NCBI GenBank assembly: GCA_031417915.1 | Contig: JANOWN010000009.1 | Location: 1-45,433, forward strand | Length of the DNA stretch: 45,433 bases | Origin: Methylotenera_A sp031417915 | Lineage (GTDB): Bacteria; Pseudomonadota; Gammaproteobacteria; Burkholderiales; Methylophilaceae | Direction: 5' to 3' | Part shown: piece after piece, positions 14,859-22,577 of the stretch | How the letters are laid out: the number at the start of each line of letters is the position of its first letter | Position numbering within the stretch: the stretch's first letter is position 1 | The notes under the pieces: generated by a model | The model's input: only the letters and a program-made list of their open reading frames with translations | Told to the model about the DNA's origin: nothing | Database searches by the model: none | Program-made: the position numbers and the translations under genes

Positions 14859-16622
14859 TTAATACACGCGAGCTTTAGGCTCAAACGATTCCACAGTTTG
14901 CGGTTTTAAACGCACCGGTTTGTAAGTTAAGCGATTGTTTTCTTTATAAAAAAGTGAATGCGTCAGCCAATCTTTATCATTTCTTTCTAAAAAATCCTCA
15001 CGCGCATGCGCGCCGCGGCTTTCAGTGCGATTATTGGCTGCATACATGGTGGCCACGGCAACTTCAATCAAATTATCCAGTTCCAGCGCTTCTACACGGG
15101 CAGTGTTAAACACTTGGCTGTTGTCGCTTATGGTGATGTTTTGCAGGCGTTTAGCAACCGCATCAATGGCTGTCACGCCCGCCGCCAACTCATCAGGGAA
15201 TCTAAATACGCCACAATGCATTTGCATAGTGTCTCGAATCGCATCGCCCACTTCAGCCACGTTTTCACCAGAAGTACCTGTGTTTTTAGTGCCGTCTAAC
15301 CTTGCAATGCGCGCCAATGTTGCGTCTGCAGCGTTTGGCGGCAATGCTTTGTGCGTGTTATTTTGCTTAATCGCAGCCGCCATGTGGTCGCCCGCCGCTT
15401 TGCCGAATACGACTAAATCTAGCAGCGAATTTGAACCCAAACGATTTGCGCCGTGCACCGAAACACAAGCGCATTCGCCCACTGCATAAAGACCATTCAC
15501 TGGTTTTTCGCCTTCCAAAACAACTTGGCCATCCAAGTTGGTTGGGATGCCGCCCATCATATAATGCGCAGTTGGCACAATTGGGATCGGGTCTTTGATT
15601 GGATCCACATTGGCAAAAGTTTTAGCAATTTCACGAATGCCTGGCAGGCTTTTATTGATGCGTTCTTCGCCCAAATGATCTAGTTTTAAATACACCGCAT
15701 CTTTATTTTTACCCACGCCGCGACCAGCTTTAATTTCAGTGGCACAAGCGCGCGAAATCACATCACGACTGGCTAAATCTTTGGCTGTTGGTGCGTAACG
15801 CTCCATAAAGCGCTCACCTTCAGAATTCACCAAATAACCGCCTTCACCACGCACGCCTTCGGTAATCAGCACGCCAACGTGTTGAATGCCAGTCGGGTGA
15901 AATTGCCAAAATTCCATGTCTTGCAGCGGCAAACCCGCACGTGCCGCCATACCGAGGCCATCGCCCGTGTTAATAAAAGCATTAGTGCTGGCTTTAAAAA
16001 TACGCCCCGCCCCGCCTGTGGCTAGCAAAGTAGTTTTAGCTTGAATAATATGAATCTCGCCCGTTTCAATTTCGAGTGCAATCACGCCTAGTACATCACC
16101 ATCTGTATCGCGAATAAGGTCGAGCGCAAACCACTCAATTAAAAACTGCGTGTTAGCGCGAATATTTCGTTGATACAGCGTGTGTAACATGGCGTGACCT
16201 GTACGATCCGCCACCGCGCAAGTGCGTGATATTGGTTTCTCGCCAAAGTTTTGCGTCATGCCGCCAAATGGGCGTTGGTAGATTTTGCCAGACTCTAAAC
16301 GGTCAAACGGCATACCAAAATGCTCTAGCTCGATAATCGCTTTGGCAGCGTTTTTACACATAAACTCTATCGCATCTTGGTCGCCCAAAAAGTCACTGCC
16401 TTTAATCGTATCGTACATGTGCCACAGCCATTTATCCTCGGCCACATTGCCCAGCGCGGCTGCGATGCCACCTTGCGCCGCCACAGTGTGCGAGCGCGTA
16501 GGAAACACTTTTGACAGCACCGCGACCTTAACGCCCGCCTCTGCCAATTGCAGCGACGCGCGTAAACCCGCGCCACCACCGCCTATAATTACTGCATCAT
16601 ATTGATGTGTCTGCAAAGCCAT
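14859..16622 (-). CDS. sdhA: Succinate dehydrogenase flavoprotein subunit
   Basis: The 587-residue subunit oxidises succinate to fumarate. Visible features are the FAD-binding VIIGGGGAGLRASLQLAEAG, the flavin-attachment histidine block PTRSHTVAAQGGIAAALGN, and HPTGIQHVGVLITEGVRGEGG. The active-site region is ERYAPTAKDLASRDVISRA, and HYMMGGIPTN and GECACVSVHGANRLGSNSL follow. The start MALQTHQYD is preceded by the short sdhD gene. In this cluster its substrate is most likely the succinate released by PrpB, because no succinyl-CoA synthetase or 2-oxoglutarate dehydrogenase genes are in the window. Confidence 0.98.
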   Translation of the reverse strand: MALQTHQYDAVIIGGGGAGLRASLQLAEAGVKVAVLSKVFPTRSHTVAAQGGIAAALGNVAEDKWLWHMYDTIKGSDFLGDQDAIEFMCKNAAKAIIELEHFGMPFDRLESGKIYQRPFGGMTQNFGEKPISRTCAVADRTGHAMLHTLYQRNIRANTQFLIEWFALDLIRDTDGDVLGVIALEIETGEIHIIQAKTTLLATGGAGRIFKASTNAFINTGDGLGMAARAGLPLQDMEFWQFHPTGIQHVGVLITEGVRGEGGYLVNSEGERFMERYAPTAKDLASRDVISRACATEIKAGRGVGKNKDAVYLKLDHLGEERINKSLPGIREIAKTFANVDPIKDPIPIVPTAHYMMGGIPTNLDGQVVLEGEKPVNGLYAVGECACVSVHGANRLGSNSLLDLVVFGKAAGDHMAAAIKQNNTHKALPPNAADATLARIARLDGTKNTGTSGENVAEVGDAIRDTMQMHCGVFRFPDELAAGVTAIDAVAKRLQNITISDNSQVFNTARVEALELDNLIEVAVATMYAANNRTESRGAHAREDFLERNDKDWLTHSLFYKENNRLTYKPVRLKPQTVESFEPKARVY

Positions 16623-16637
16623 GCTATTTTAAATCTT

Positions 16638-16988
16638 TCACGAAATATTCCACAAAATAGTTGAAACCCAAACCAAATACACTAGCAGCAAAATATCGAC
16701 TGCAATCTGCATGTAACCGCGCAGGGTTTTATTGAAAACATAATCTTTTAGCACATCAGCCACGCCCAGCCATGCGTGCATGAATAGGCACATAAAAAAT
16801 AGCAATGTGATCAACCTAAACCATATTGGCGACACAAAATCATGCCAAGCAGCATAGCCTGCGGGTTGCATCATCATCAACATGACAACCAGCAACACGA
16901 TATAAAACGCCATGACCAGGGCAGTTAAGCGTTGTGAAAGCCAGATGCGCATGCCAGGATATTTATTGGTTAATAGCTGAATGAGCAT
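16638..16988 (-). CDS. sdhD: Succinate dehydrogenase membrane anchor subunit
   Basis: 116 residues with three membrane helices. The quinone/heme-side signature WLSQRLTALVMAFYIVLL starts helix I, and FMHAWLGVADVLKDYV carries the conserved His and Asp-Tyr of SdhD anchors. The start is 6 bases after the sdhC stop. Together with SdhC it anchors SdhAB and binds heme b and ubiquinone. Confidence 0.93.
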   Translation of the reverse strand: MLIQLLTNKYPGMRIWLSQRLTALVMAFYIVLLVVMLMMMQPAGYAAWHDFVSPIWFRLITLLFFMCLFMHAWLGVADVLKDYVFNKTLRGYMQIAVDILLLVYLVWVSTILWNIS

Positions 16989-16994
16989 ATAGAG

Positions 16995-17381
16995 TTACCA
17001 AATAAACCATGCAAAAATAAGCACCGCAAGCGTCACCAAATACAAAACCGCCTTGCCTGAAAAACGCGCTTTTTGCAGCGAAGTCATCCAGTGAATGTCT
17101 TGCAATAAGTGGCGAATGCCCGCGAAAAAGTGATGAAAAAATGCCCAAGACAAACCAATTAACACTAGCTTCACAAACCAAGTGTCGAGCAAATTCGCCA
17201 ATGTTGCGTAACTTTCTGCAGAGCGGACTGAGTATTGCAACGCCAATAAAATCAAGGGTAAAGCCAAAAACAAACCAACCCCTGAAGCGCGATGTAGAAT
17301 CGACACCACCGCATTTATCGGCAAGCGAATAGTGAATAAGTTTAGGTTTTTAGGCCTGTTAGTTGGTCGGATTTTTTGCAT
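16995..17381 (-). CDS. sdhC: Succinate dehydrogenase cytochrome b556 subunit
   Basis: 128 residues, three membrane helices. SILHRASGVGLFLALPL is the SdhC signature with the quinone-site Ser/Arg. HHFFAGIRHLLQDIHW contains the heme b ligand histidine. It is the first gene of sdhCDABE and begins 17 bases after the malic enzyme stop, so the whole set may be one transcript with malic enzyme at its head. Confidence 0.95.
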   Translation of the reverse strand: MQKIRPTNRPKNLNLFTIRLPINAVVSILHRASGVGLFLALPLILLALQYSVRSAESYATLANLLDTWFVKLVLIGLSWAFFHHFFAGIRHLLQDIHWMTSLQKARFSGKAVLYLVTLAVLIFAWFIW

Positions 17382-17398
17382 ACTTCAAGTCTTAATTT

Positions 17399-18595
17399 TT
17401 ATTCTTTAGCCGCATTGGCCACTGCGCCTGAAACCCGCGCTAATAGACGCTTATCGAAAGGCTTAGGAATTATGTATTCCTTGCCAAATTTAAGTTCTTT
17501 CAAATTGTAAGCCGCTAAAACATCCGCTGGTACTGGCTCGCGTGCGAGCTCACTCAGCGCCATCGCTGCCGCGACTTTCATTTTTTCGGTAATTTGCGTG
17601 GCTTTTGCATTCAAAGCACCGCGGAACAAGTACGGAAAACACAGCGCATTATTCACTTGATTTGGAAAATCGCTACGGCCAGTGGCCATCAAAATATCAT
17701 CACGAATCGCGTGCGCCATGCTCGGCAACACTTCTGGATCTGGGTTGGCTAATGCGAAAATAATTGGGTTTGCTGCCATACCTTTGATTAAGTCTGCATT
17801 AAGTGCATTTTTGGCTGAAACGCCAATAAATACATCACTGCCTGGCATTGCGTCAGCCAATGTTTTCGCGCCTCCTGGCGCAATTGCCAATTCGCGATTA
17901 TTGTCATGTAAATCGGGACGCGAAGTGTCGATTACACCTGCTCTATCGATCATGGTAATGTTGGTTGCGCCCATCAATTTTAATAGTTTTGCGCATGAGC
18001 AACCCGCCGCACCTGCTCCTAAAAACACAATTTTTGCTGTCGGTAAGGTTTTACCTTGAATCTCCAGCGCGTTTAACAATGCGCCCGCAACGATGACTGC
18101 CGTGCCGTGTTGGTCGTCATGAAATACCGGAATATCAAGACGTTTTTTCAGCTCGTTTTCGATGTAAAAACAGTGCGGTGCAGCAATATCTTCTAAATTA
18201 ATGCCGCCAAACGTGGGTGCAATATTTACCACGGTTTGAATAAATTCGTCAGGCGAACTGGCATTGATTTCAATATCAAACACGTCGATGCCCGCGAAGC
18301 GTTTAAACAACACCGCCTTACCCTCCATCACTGGCTTGCTGGCCAGCGCACCCATATTGCCCAAACCTAAAACAGCCGTGCCGTCGGTAATCACCGCTAC
18401 CAAGTTACCTTTGTTGGTGTATTTATAGGCATTAGCTGGGTCAGCATGAATCTCGCGCACTGGTTCCGCCACGCCAGGCGTGTAGGCCAGCGACAAATCA
18501 TCTTGCGTGGCACAGGGTTTAGATGATTCCACACTCAATTTGCCAGGAATCGGAAATTCGTGGTAATCGAGTGCGCGTTTTTTTAGGTCGTCCAT
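17399..18595 (-). CDS. Malic enzyme, short form without phosphotransacetylase domain
   Basis: Decarboxylates malate to pyruvate with NAD(P)+. The 398 residues cover the malic-enzyme catalytic part only: YHEFPIPGKLSVESSKPC, YTPGVAEPVREI, ITDGTAVLGLGNMGALASKP and the metal region INLEDIAAPHCF. VFHDDQHGTAVIVAGALLNA and the Rossmann motif IVFLGAGAAGCSCAKLL follow. MaeB-type enzymes often carry a further C-terminal PTA-like domain of about 330 residues; it is absent here. Placed at the head of the sdh genes it closes the route succinate -> fumarate -> malate -> pyruvate. The cofactor cannot be assigned by eye. Confidence 0.94.
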   Translation of the reverse strand: MDDLKKRALDYHEFPIPGKLSVESSKPCATQDDLSLAYTPGVAEPVREIHADPANAYKYTNKGNLVAVITDGTAVLGLGNMGALASKPVMEGKAVLFKRFAGIDVFDIEINASSPDEFIQTVVNIAPTFGGINLEDIAAPHCFYIENELKKRLDIPVFHDDQHGTAVIVAGALLNALEIQGKTLPTAKIVFLGAGAAGCSCAKLLKLMGATNITMIDRAGVIDTSRPDLHDNNRELAIAPGGAKTLADAMPGSDVFIGVSAKNALNADLIKGMAANPIIFALANPDPEVLPSMAHAIRDDILMATGRSDFPNQVNNALCFPYLFRGALNAKATQITEKMKVAAAMALSELAREPVPADVLAAYNLKELKFGKEYIIPKPFDKRLLARVSGAVANAAKE

Positions 18596-18617
18596 TTTAG
18601 TTCACCTTAATTTTTAA

Positions 18618-18719
18618 GTGTTTTTCAAAACGCGTTCCAGCAAGGCCAATGAGCGAAGTCAGTACGTTTTTGTACGGCGAGCGAAATTCAACAAAGTTGG
18701 GGCGCATTTTCAAAAACAC
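18618..18719. repeat. About 100-bp inverted-repeat element between gntR and malic enzyme genes
   Basis: Arms GTGTTTTTCAAAACGCG (18618-18634) and CGCATTTTCAAAAACAC (18703-18719) are complementary at 15 of 17 positions. The interior holds a small GTACG-TTTTT-GTAC palindrome at 18662-18674. It occupies almost the entire gap upstream of the malic enzyme/sdh genes. It could be a small non-autonomous mobile element, an RNA leader or a processing site; no open frame is evident. Confidence 0.65.
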
Positions 18720-18721
18720 CA

Positions 18722-19462
18722 TTATTCCAATTCGCTCATGTAATGATGATCATCAGTTAAACAAAGGCCCAATCTCCACTCCATCGGCTTGTCACCATAA
18801 GTGTAAGAAACGCGCTCTATGCTCAACAAAGGCGAGCCCAGCTTCAAATTCAAGGCTTCTGCGACATCACTAGTTGCCGCCACAGCAGTGAGGCGCTCTT
18901 CGGCACGAATCATGCGAATGCCGTATTCGGTCTCGTACATGCTGTAAAGTGAGCCTTGATTTTCTTCTACGCGCGCTGCGTTCAAGCCTTTAAACGGCGC
19001 GGCTGGTACGACAATATGATCGTAAATCAGCGGTCTGCCAGAGAACGTTAGCAAGCGCTTAACTTCCACCAAAGCCGCACCAGCCTTGATTTCTAAAATC
19101 TTGGCGATGCGATTATCAGCCTTGCTTTTGGTGCAAGATAACAACTCATTTTGCAACACTTCCTTTTGGCCGCTCGCCGCTGTTAGGCGCAAAAAGCGCA
19201 GCTTGATGCCTTCTTCGTTATGCGTGGCGACAAAGGTGCCTTTGCCTTGGCGGCGGATTAAAATATTCTCGCCCGCTAGGCTGTCGATGGCTTTTCTAAC
19301 TGTGCCTTGAGACACTTTAAAACGCCCAGCCAAATCAATTTCGCTAGGAATCATCTCTCCAGGACGCCACTCTCCGCCAATTAAGCTCTGGGTTAATAGA
19401 ACCTTAATTTGGTCGTACAACGGTCTGTAATTAGGTGAATTGCTTTTATCAATCATAATCAT
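18722..19462 (-). CDS. GntR family transcriptional regulator (HutC/UTRA type)
   Basis: 246 residues: N-terminal winged helix (YDQIKVLLTQSLIGGEWRPG through PSEIDLAGRFKVSQGTVRKA and RRQGKGTFVA, residues 15-80). It is followed by a UTRA ligand-binding domain (LVEVKRLLTFSGRPLIYDHI through DKPMEWRLGLCLTDDHHY). It is transcribed divergently from the CitE-MaoC-CitE-prpBCD genes and lies upstream of malic enzyme-sdh on its own strand. It is therefore the obvious candidate regulator of both arms. The inducer is unknown; a pathway intermediate such as methylcitrate or a CoA ester is a reasonable guess. Confidence 0.93.
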   Translation of the reverse strand: MIMIDKSNSPNYRPLYDQIKVLLTQSLIGGEWRPGEMIPSEIDLAGRFKVSQGTVRKAIDSLAGENILIRRQGKGTFVATHNEEGIKLRFLRLTAASGQKEVLQNELLSCTKSKADNRIAKILEIKAGAALVEVKRLLTFSGRPLIYDHIVVPAAPFKGLNAARVEENQGSLYSMYETEYGIRMIRAEERLTAVAATSDVAEALNLKLGSPLLSIERVSYTYGDKPMEWRLGLCLTDDHHYMSELE

Positions 19463-19536
19463 GTTGGATTGCTATGATAAATACTATGAAACACAATTAA
19501 AACATAGCAGATTAAAATAGTCTAGTAATTTATATA

Positions 19537-19563
19537 TTATATAAGACTTCTCTTATATAAGAC
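19537..19563. promoter_or_regulatory. Candidate operator: inverted and direct repeats upstream of the CitE-prp promoter
   Basis: TTATATAAGA (19537-19546) and TCTTATATAA (19551-19560) form a perfect 10-bp inverted repeat with a 4-base spacer. TCTTATATAAGA (19551-19562) is itself a perfect 12-bp palindrome. TTATATAAGAC also occurs as a direct repeat 16 bases apart. It sits between the divergent gntR and CitE genes, 13 bases before the -35 box, so it is the likely GntR-binding site. This is inferred from position and symmetry. Confidence 0.65.
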
Positions 19564-19575
19564 ATAAGATATTTG

Positions 19576-19605
19576 TTGACAGTTAAAGATTTCACTCTAT
19601 ATAAT
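19576..19605 (+). promoter_or_regulatory. Consensus sigma70 promoter for the CitE-MaoC-CitE-prpBC(D) operon
   Basis: TTGACA at 19576-19581 and TATAAT at 19600-19605 with an 18-base spacer, both hexamers perfect. Transcription should begin near 19612, which leaves a 20-base leader to the ATG at 19633. This excludes the upstream TTG at 19573 as the start codon of the first gene. Confidence 0.85.
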
Positions 19606-19632
19606 CGCTTAAATCATTACTTTAAGCCTAAT

Positions 19633-20514
19633 ATGGAATACTGTTTTCGCCCTCGTCGCTCAGCACTCTATGTACCTGGTTGCAACCAGCACTATTTGGA
19701 TCGCGCGCGCACTTTGCCAGCCGATGCGGTGATTCTAGATCTCGGCGACCCTATTTTGGTGGCTTCAAAAATAGAATCGCGTGACAACGTGGTAGCCGCT
19801 GTAAAACAAGGTGGCTATGGCTCGCGCGAGGTCATTATTCGCGTGAATAATTTAGATTCCATTTGGGGCCACGGCGACATCAAAGCCGTCGCCAATATTG
19901 GCGCGGATGCGATTTTGTTCCCGAATATTGAATCTGCAGAACATGTACACACCGCACTGAAACTATTGGACGACGCGGGTGGCAACCATATGCCGATTAT
20001 GGTGATGATAGAAAGCCCGATTGCGGTGCTAAACGCCAAAGAAATTGCCGCCGCTAGCGACCGCATTATATGCATAATGATGGCAACTTCGGATTTAACT
20101 TCGCAATTGCACGCCCGCGTCACGCACGAACAAAGTGCGACTTTAACTGCGCTCTCGCTGGTGATTTTGGCTGCGCGCGCCTACGGTCGCTGCGTGGTAG
20201 ATGGCATCACCTCAGACTTTAAAAACATGCATTCGTTTGAATACGCCTGCCGTGTGGGGCGTGACTTAGGCTTCGATGGCAAAACGCTGGTTTCGCCCGC
20301 ACAAATTATGTACAGCAACGATGCCTATACGCCAAAATCATCTGAAGTAGCTGAAGCGCGTGAAATTATCGCTGCCCTGCAAGCCGCTAACGACGCGGGT
20401 CTTGGCACGGTAGTTGTAAAAGATAAATTGGTCGAACACCATCATGTAAAAGCTGCTGAGCGCTTATTGAAACTGCACGAAATGATTGCAGAACTTGAAG
20501 AAGAATATGTCTAA
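19633..20514 (+). CDS. CitE-like HpcH/HpaI-family protein (copy 2, divergent active-site positions)
   Basis: 293 residues from the ATG at 19633, starting MEYCFRPRRSALYVPGCN, the usual CitE opening RPRRSxLYxPG. Conserved Mg ligands appear kept: Glu in IMVMIESPIAVL and Asp in MMATSDLTSQL. Three usually constant spots differ. LDLEDAV is LDLGDPI, the PKVES block is FPNIES, and the IHPSQ loop is VSPAQI. The order CitE then MaoC resembles beta-methylmalyl-CoA lyase plus mesaconyl-C1-CoA hydratase pairs. The protein could be a glyoxylate + propionyl-CoA lyase/condensing enzyme, but the substitutions leave activity open. First gene of the rightward operon; its last 8 bases overlap the next gene. Confidence 0.85.
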   Translation: MEYCFRPRRSALYVPGCNQHYLDRARTLPADAVILDLGDPILVASKIESRDNVVAAVKQGGYGSREVIIRVNNLDSIWGHGDIKAVANIGADAILFPNIESAEHVHTALKLLDDAGGNHMPIMVMIESPIAVLNAKEIAAASDRIICIMMATSDLTSQLHARVTHEQSATLTALSLVILAARAYGRCVVDGITSDFKNMHSFEYACRVGRDLGFDGKTLVSPAQIMYSNDAYTPKSSEVAEAREIIAALQAANDAGLGTVVVKDKLVEHHHVKAAERLLKLHEMIAELEEEYV

Positions 20515-21589
20515 ATCATCCGAAACTATATCTAGAAAAATAAGCGCTGGACGTTTTTTTGAAGACTTTGTTTTTAACGAGGTAATTCAGCACGCCACGC
20601 CACGCACTATCACTGCGGGCGATTGCGCACTTTACATCGCACTTACGGGCGAACGCAACCCGCTGCATTGCAGCGAGCCGTTCGCGCAGAGCTTAGGTTA
20701 CAAAACAACACCAGTGGACGATTTATTGGCATTTCATATCGCCTTTGGCAAAACTGTGCCCGATATTTCGGTAAACGCAGTGGCTAATTTGGGTTATGCG
20801 GATGTGCGCTTTTTGCAGCCTGTATTTGTCGGCGATACATTATCTACCAGCAGCCATGTGATTGGTTTAAGGCAAAATTCATCTGGTAAAAATGGTGTGG
20901 TATATGTGCGCTCAACCAGTGTAAATCAGCATGGCGAGCCAGCATTAAGCTGGGTACGTTGGGTGATGGTGCATAAAAATGATTTAAACAGGGTAGCGCC
21001 AATGACCGTTGTGCCAACATTGCCGAGCTTTGTTGCGCCAGAAAATTTGAACATTCCAAGCTATTTTTCAGCGAAAAAATTTAATGCTAAAACTACTGGT
21101 GGTGAGTATTTTTGGGAAGATTATCAAGCTGGCGAGCGCATGAATCATGCCGCTGGTATGACGATTAACCCTGCTGACCATACACTCGCAACGCGTTTGT
21201 ATCAAAACAATGCTCGCTTACACTTTGATGACCATTTAATGAAAGTGTCAAATTTTGGCCAGCGCTTGGTGTACGGAGGCGTGCCGATTTCACTGTGCCG
21301 CAGTTTAAGTTTTGAAGGCTTAGAAAACGCGATTTCTATTCTGGCGATTAACGCTGGAACGCATGCCAATCCTAGCTTTGCGGGCGATACGATTTATGCT
21401 GTGACCGAAGTTATTGACGCTTGGGAACTGCCAAACCGCGACGATATTGGTGCATTGAGGTTGCGTATGGTCGGCATTAAAAACATGTTGCCAACTGATT
21501 TAGCTGAAATTAAAACTAATGACAAATATCACGAAAATGTGGTGCTAGACCTTGATTACATCGTGGCGATGCCACGTAGAGGAAATTAA
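20507..21589 (+). CDS. MaoC-family hydratase resembling mesaconyl-C1-CoA hydratase (beta-methylmalyl-CoA dehydratase)
   Basis: 360 residues with two hot-dog folds. The N-terminal half opens GRFFEDFVFNEVIQHATPRT, then ITAGDCALYIALTGERNPLH and LLAFHIAFGKTVPDISVNAV. The C-terminal half has GEYFWEDYQAGERMNHAAGM, ATRLYQNNARLHFDDHL and FGQRLVYGGVPISLCRSLSF, then ALSILAINAGTHANPSFAGD-like text. Order and wording closely recall the Mch enzymes of the ethylmalonyl-CoA pathway and 3-hydroxypropionate bicycle. Those interconvert beta-methylmalyl-CoA and mesaconyl-C1-CoA. The start at 20507 overlaps the CitE stop by 8 bases and has AGAAGAA upstream. The family call is firm; the exact substrate is inferred. 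Confidence 0.87.
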   Translation: MSKSSETISRKISAGRFFEDFVFNEVIQHATPRTITAGDCALYIALTGERNPLHCSEPFAQSLGYKTTPVDDLLAFHIAFGKTVPDISVNAVANLGYADVRFLQPVFVGDTLSTSSHVIGLRQNSSGKNGVVYVRSTSVNQHGEPALSWVRWVMVHKNDLNRVAPMTVVPTLPSFVAPENLNIPSYFSAKKFNAKTTGGEYFWEDYQAGERMNHAAGMTINPADHTLATRLYQNNARLHFDDHLMKVSNFGQRLVYGGVPISLCRSLSFEGLENAISILAINAGTHANPSFAGDTIYAVTEVIDAWELPNRDDIGALRLRMVGIKNMLPTDLAEIKTNDKYHENVVLDLDYIVAMPRRGN

Positions 21590-21593
21590 TAAT

Positions 21594-22577
21594 ATGGTAC
21601 ATCCAAACGACGCATTATTCGGTGGCGAAAAACCGTTTCCGCTCATCCCCGCTTGCGAACATTTTGCAGGTAGCGAAAAACTTATCTTAAAGGCACTTGC
21701 CCTGCAAGACAGTATTGGAGCGGTGTTTGACATCACCTGCGATTGCGAAGATGGCGCAGCTAGCGGCCAAGAGGTGCAACACGCGCAAATGATTGTGCGC
21801 GTGTTAAATAGCGAAGCCAATGTGCACAAAATGGCTGGCGCGCGCATTCACGATTACACCCACCCTGCTTGGAAGCAAGACATTGATATTTTAGTCGCTG
21901 GCGCAGGTAGGTTATTAAGTTATATCACGATTCCCAAATGTACTAGCCTTGCACAAGCGCAAGAAATGATTGCATACATTCAAAAAAATGCAACGTTTAA
22001 TGGTATCGAAAGAGTGATCCCTGTACATATTTTAATCGAAACGCACGGCGCACTAAACCAAGTGCATGACATCGCCAAATTACCTTGGGTGCAAGTGCTG
22101 GATTTCGGATTAATGGATTTCGTTAGTGCTCACCATGGTGCGATTCCTGCCAGCGCCATGCGTAGCCCAGGTCAGTTTGAGCATCGTTTGCTTGCTCGTG
22201 CCAAAGCAGAAGTCGTTTCTGCCGCACTTGCCAATGGTGTAGTACCCGCGCATAACGTCACGCTTGATTTGAAAAACGTAGAAACAACTTTTTCTGATGC
22301 TACACGCGCGCGTAACGAGTTCGGTTTTATGCGCATGTGGAGTATTTACCCGACACAAATTTCCGCCATTGTTGATGCCATGAAACCTAATTATGACGAG
22401 GTGGCAGATGCTGCAAACATTCTGCTAGCCGCACAGCAGGCCGATTGGGGGCCGATTCAATATGATGGCGAACTGCACGATAGAGCAACTTATCGCTATT
22501 TTTGGGAGATTTTGCAAAAAGCAAAACTAACCAATGTCAGCATCTCTGACCAAGCGCAAAAAAGGTTTTTCTCATGA
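21594..22577 (+). CDS. CitE-like HpcH/HpaI-family lyase (copy 3)
   Basis: 327 residues from the ATG at 21594, chosen because AGAGGA stands 9 bases upstream and the earlier in-frame ATG lies inside the MaoC gene. CoA-ester lyase features are intact: FDITCDCEDGAASG, VHILIETHGALNQ (Mg ligand Glu), VLDFGLMDFVSAHHGAI (Mg ligand Asp) and MRMWSIYPTQI. The lid is IQYDGELHDRATYRYFWEIL. It is only distantly similar to copies 1 and 2 by eye, so three different specificities are plausible. It overlaps prpB by 4 bases (ATGA), so the two are translationally coupled. The substrate is unknown. Confidence 0.86.
   Translation: MVHPNDALFGGEKPFPLIPACEHFAGSEKLILKALALQDSIGAVFDITCDCEDGAASGQEVQHAQMIVRVLNSEANVHKMAGARIHDYTHPAWKQDIDILVAGAGRLLSYITIPKCTSLAQAQEMIAYIQKNATFNGIERVIPVHILIETHGALNQVHDIAKLPWVQVLDFGLMDFVSAHHGAIPASAMRSPGQFEHRLLARAKAEVVSAALANGVVPAHNVTLDLKNVETTFSDATRARNEFGFMRMWSIYPTQISAIVDAMKPNYDEVADAANILLAAQQADWGPIQYDGELHDRATYRYFWEILQKAKLTNVSISDQAQKRFFS

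Noticed and set aside
19573..19632. TTG start 20 codons before the CitE copy 2 ATG
   Set aside because: The TTG and following TTGACA are the -35 region of a perfect promoter, so they are not in the message.
20486..20506. Earlier in-frame start for the MaoC gene
   Set aside because: It lies deep in the preceding CitE gene; the ATG at 20507 has a better ribosome binding site and a typical 8-base overlap.
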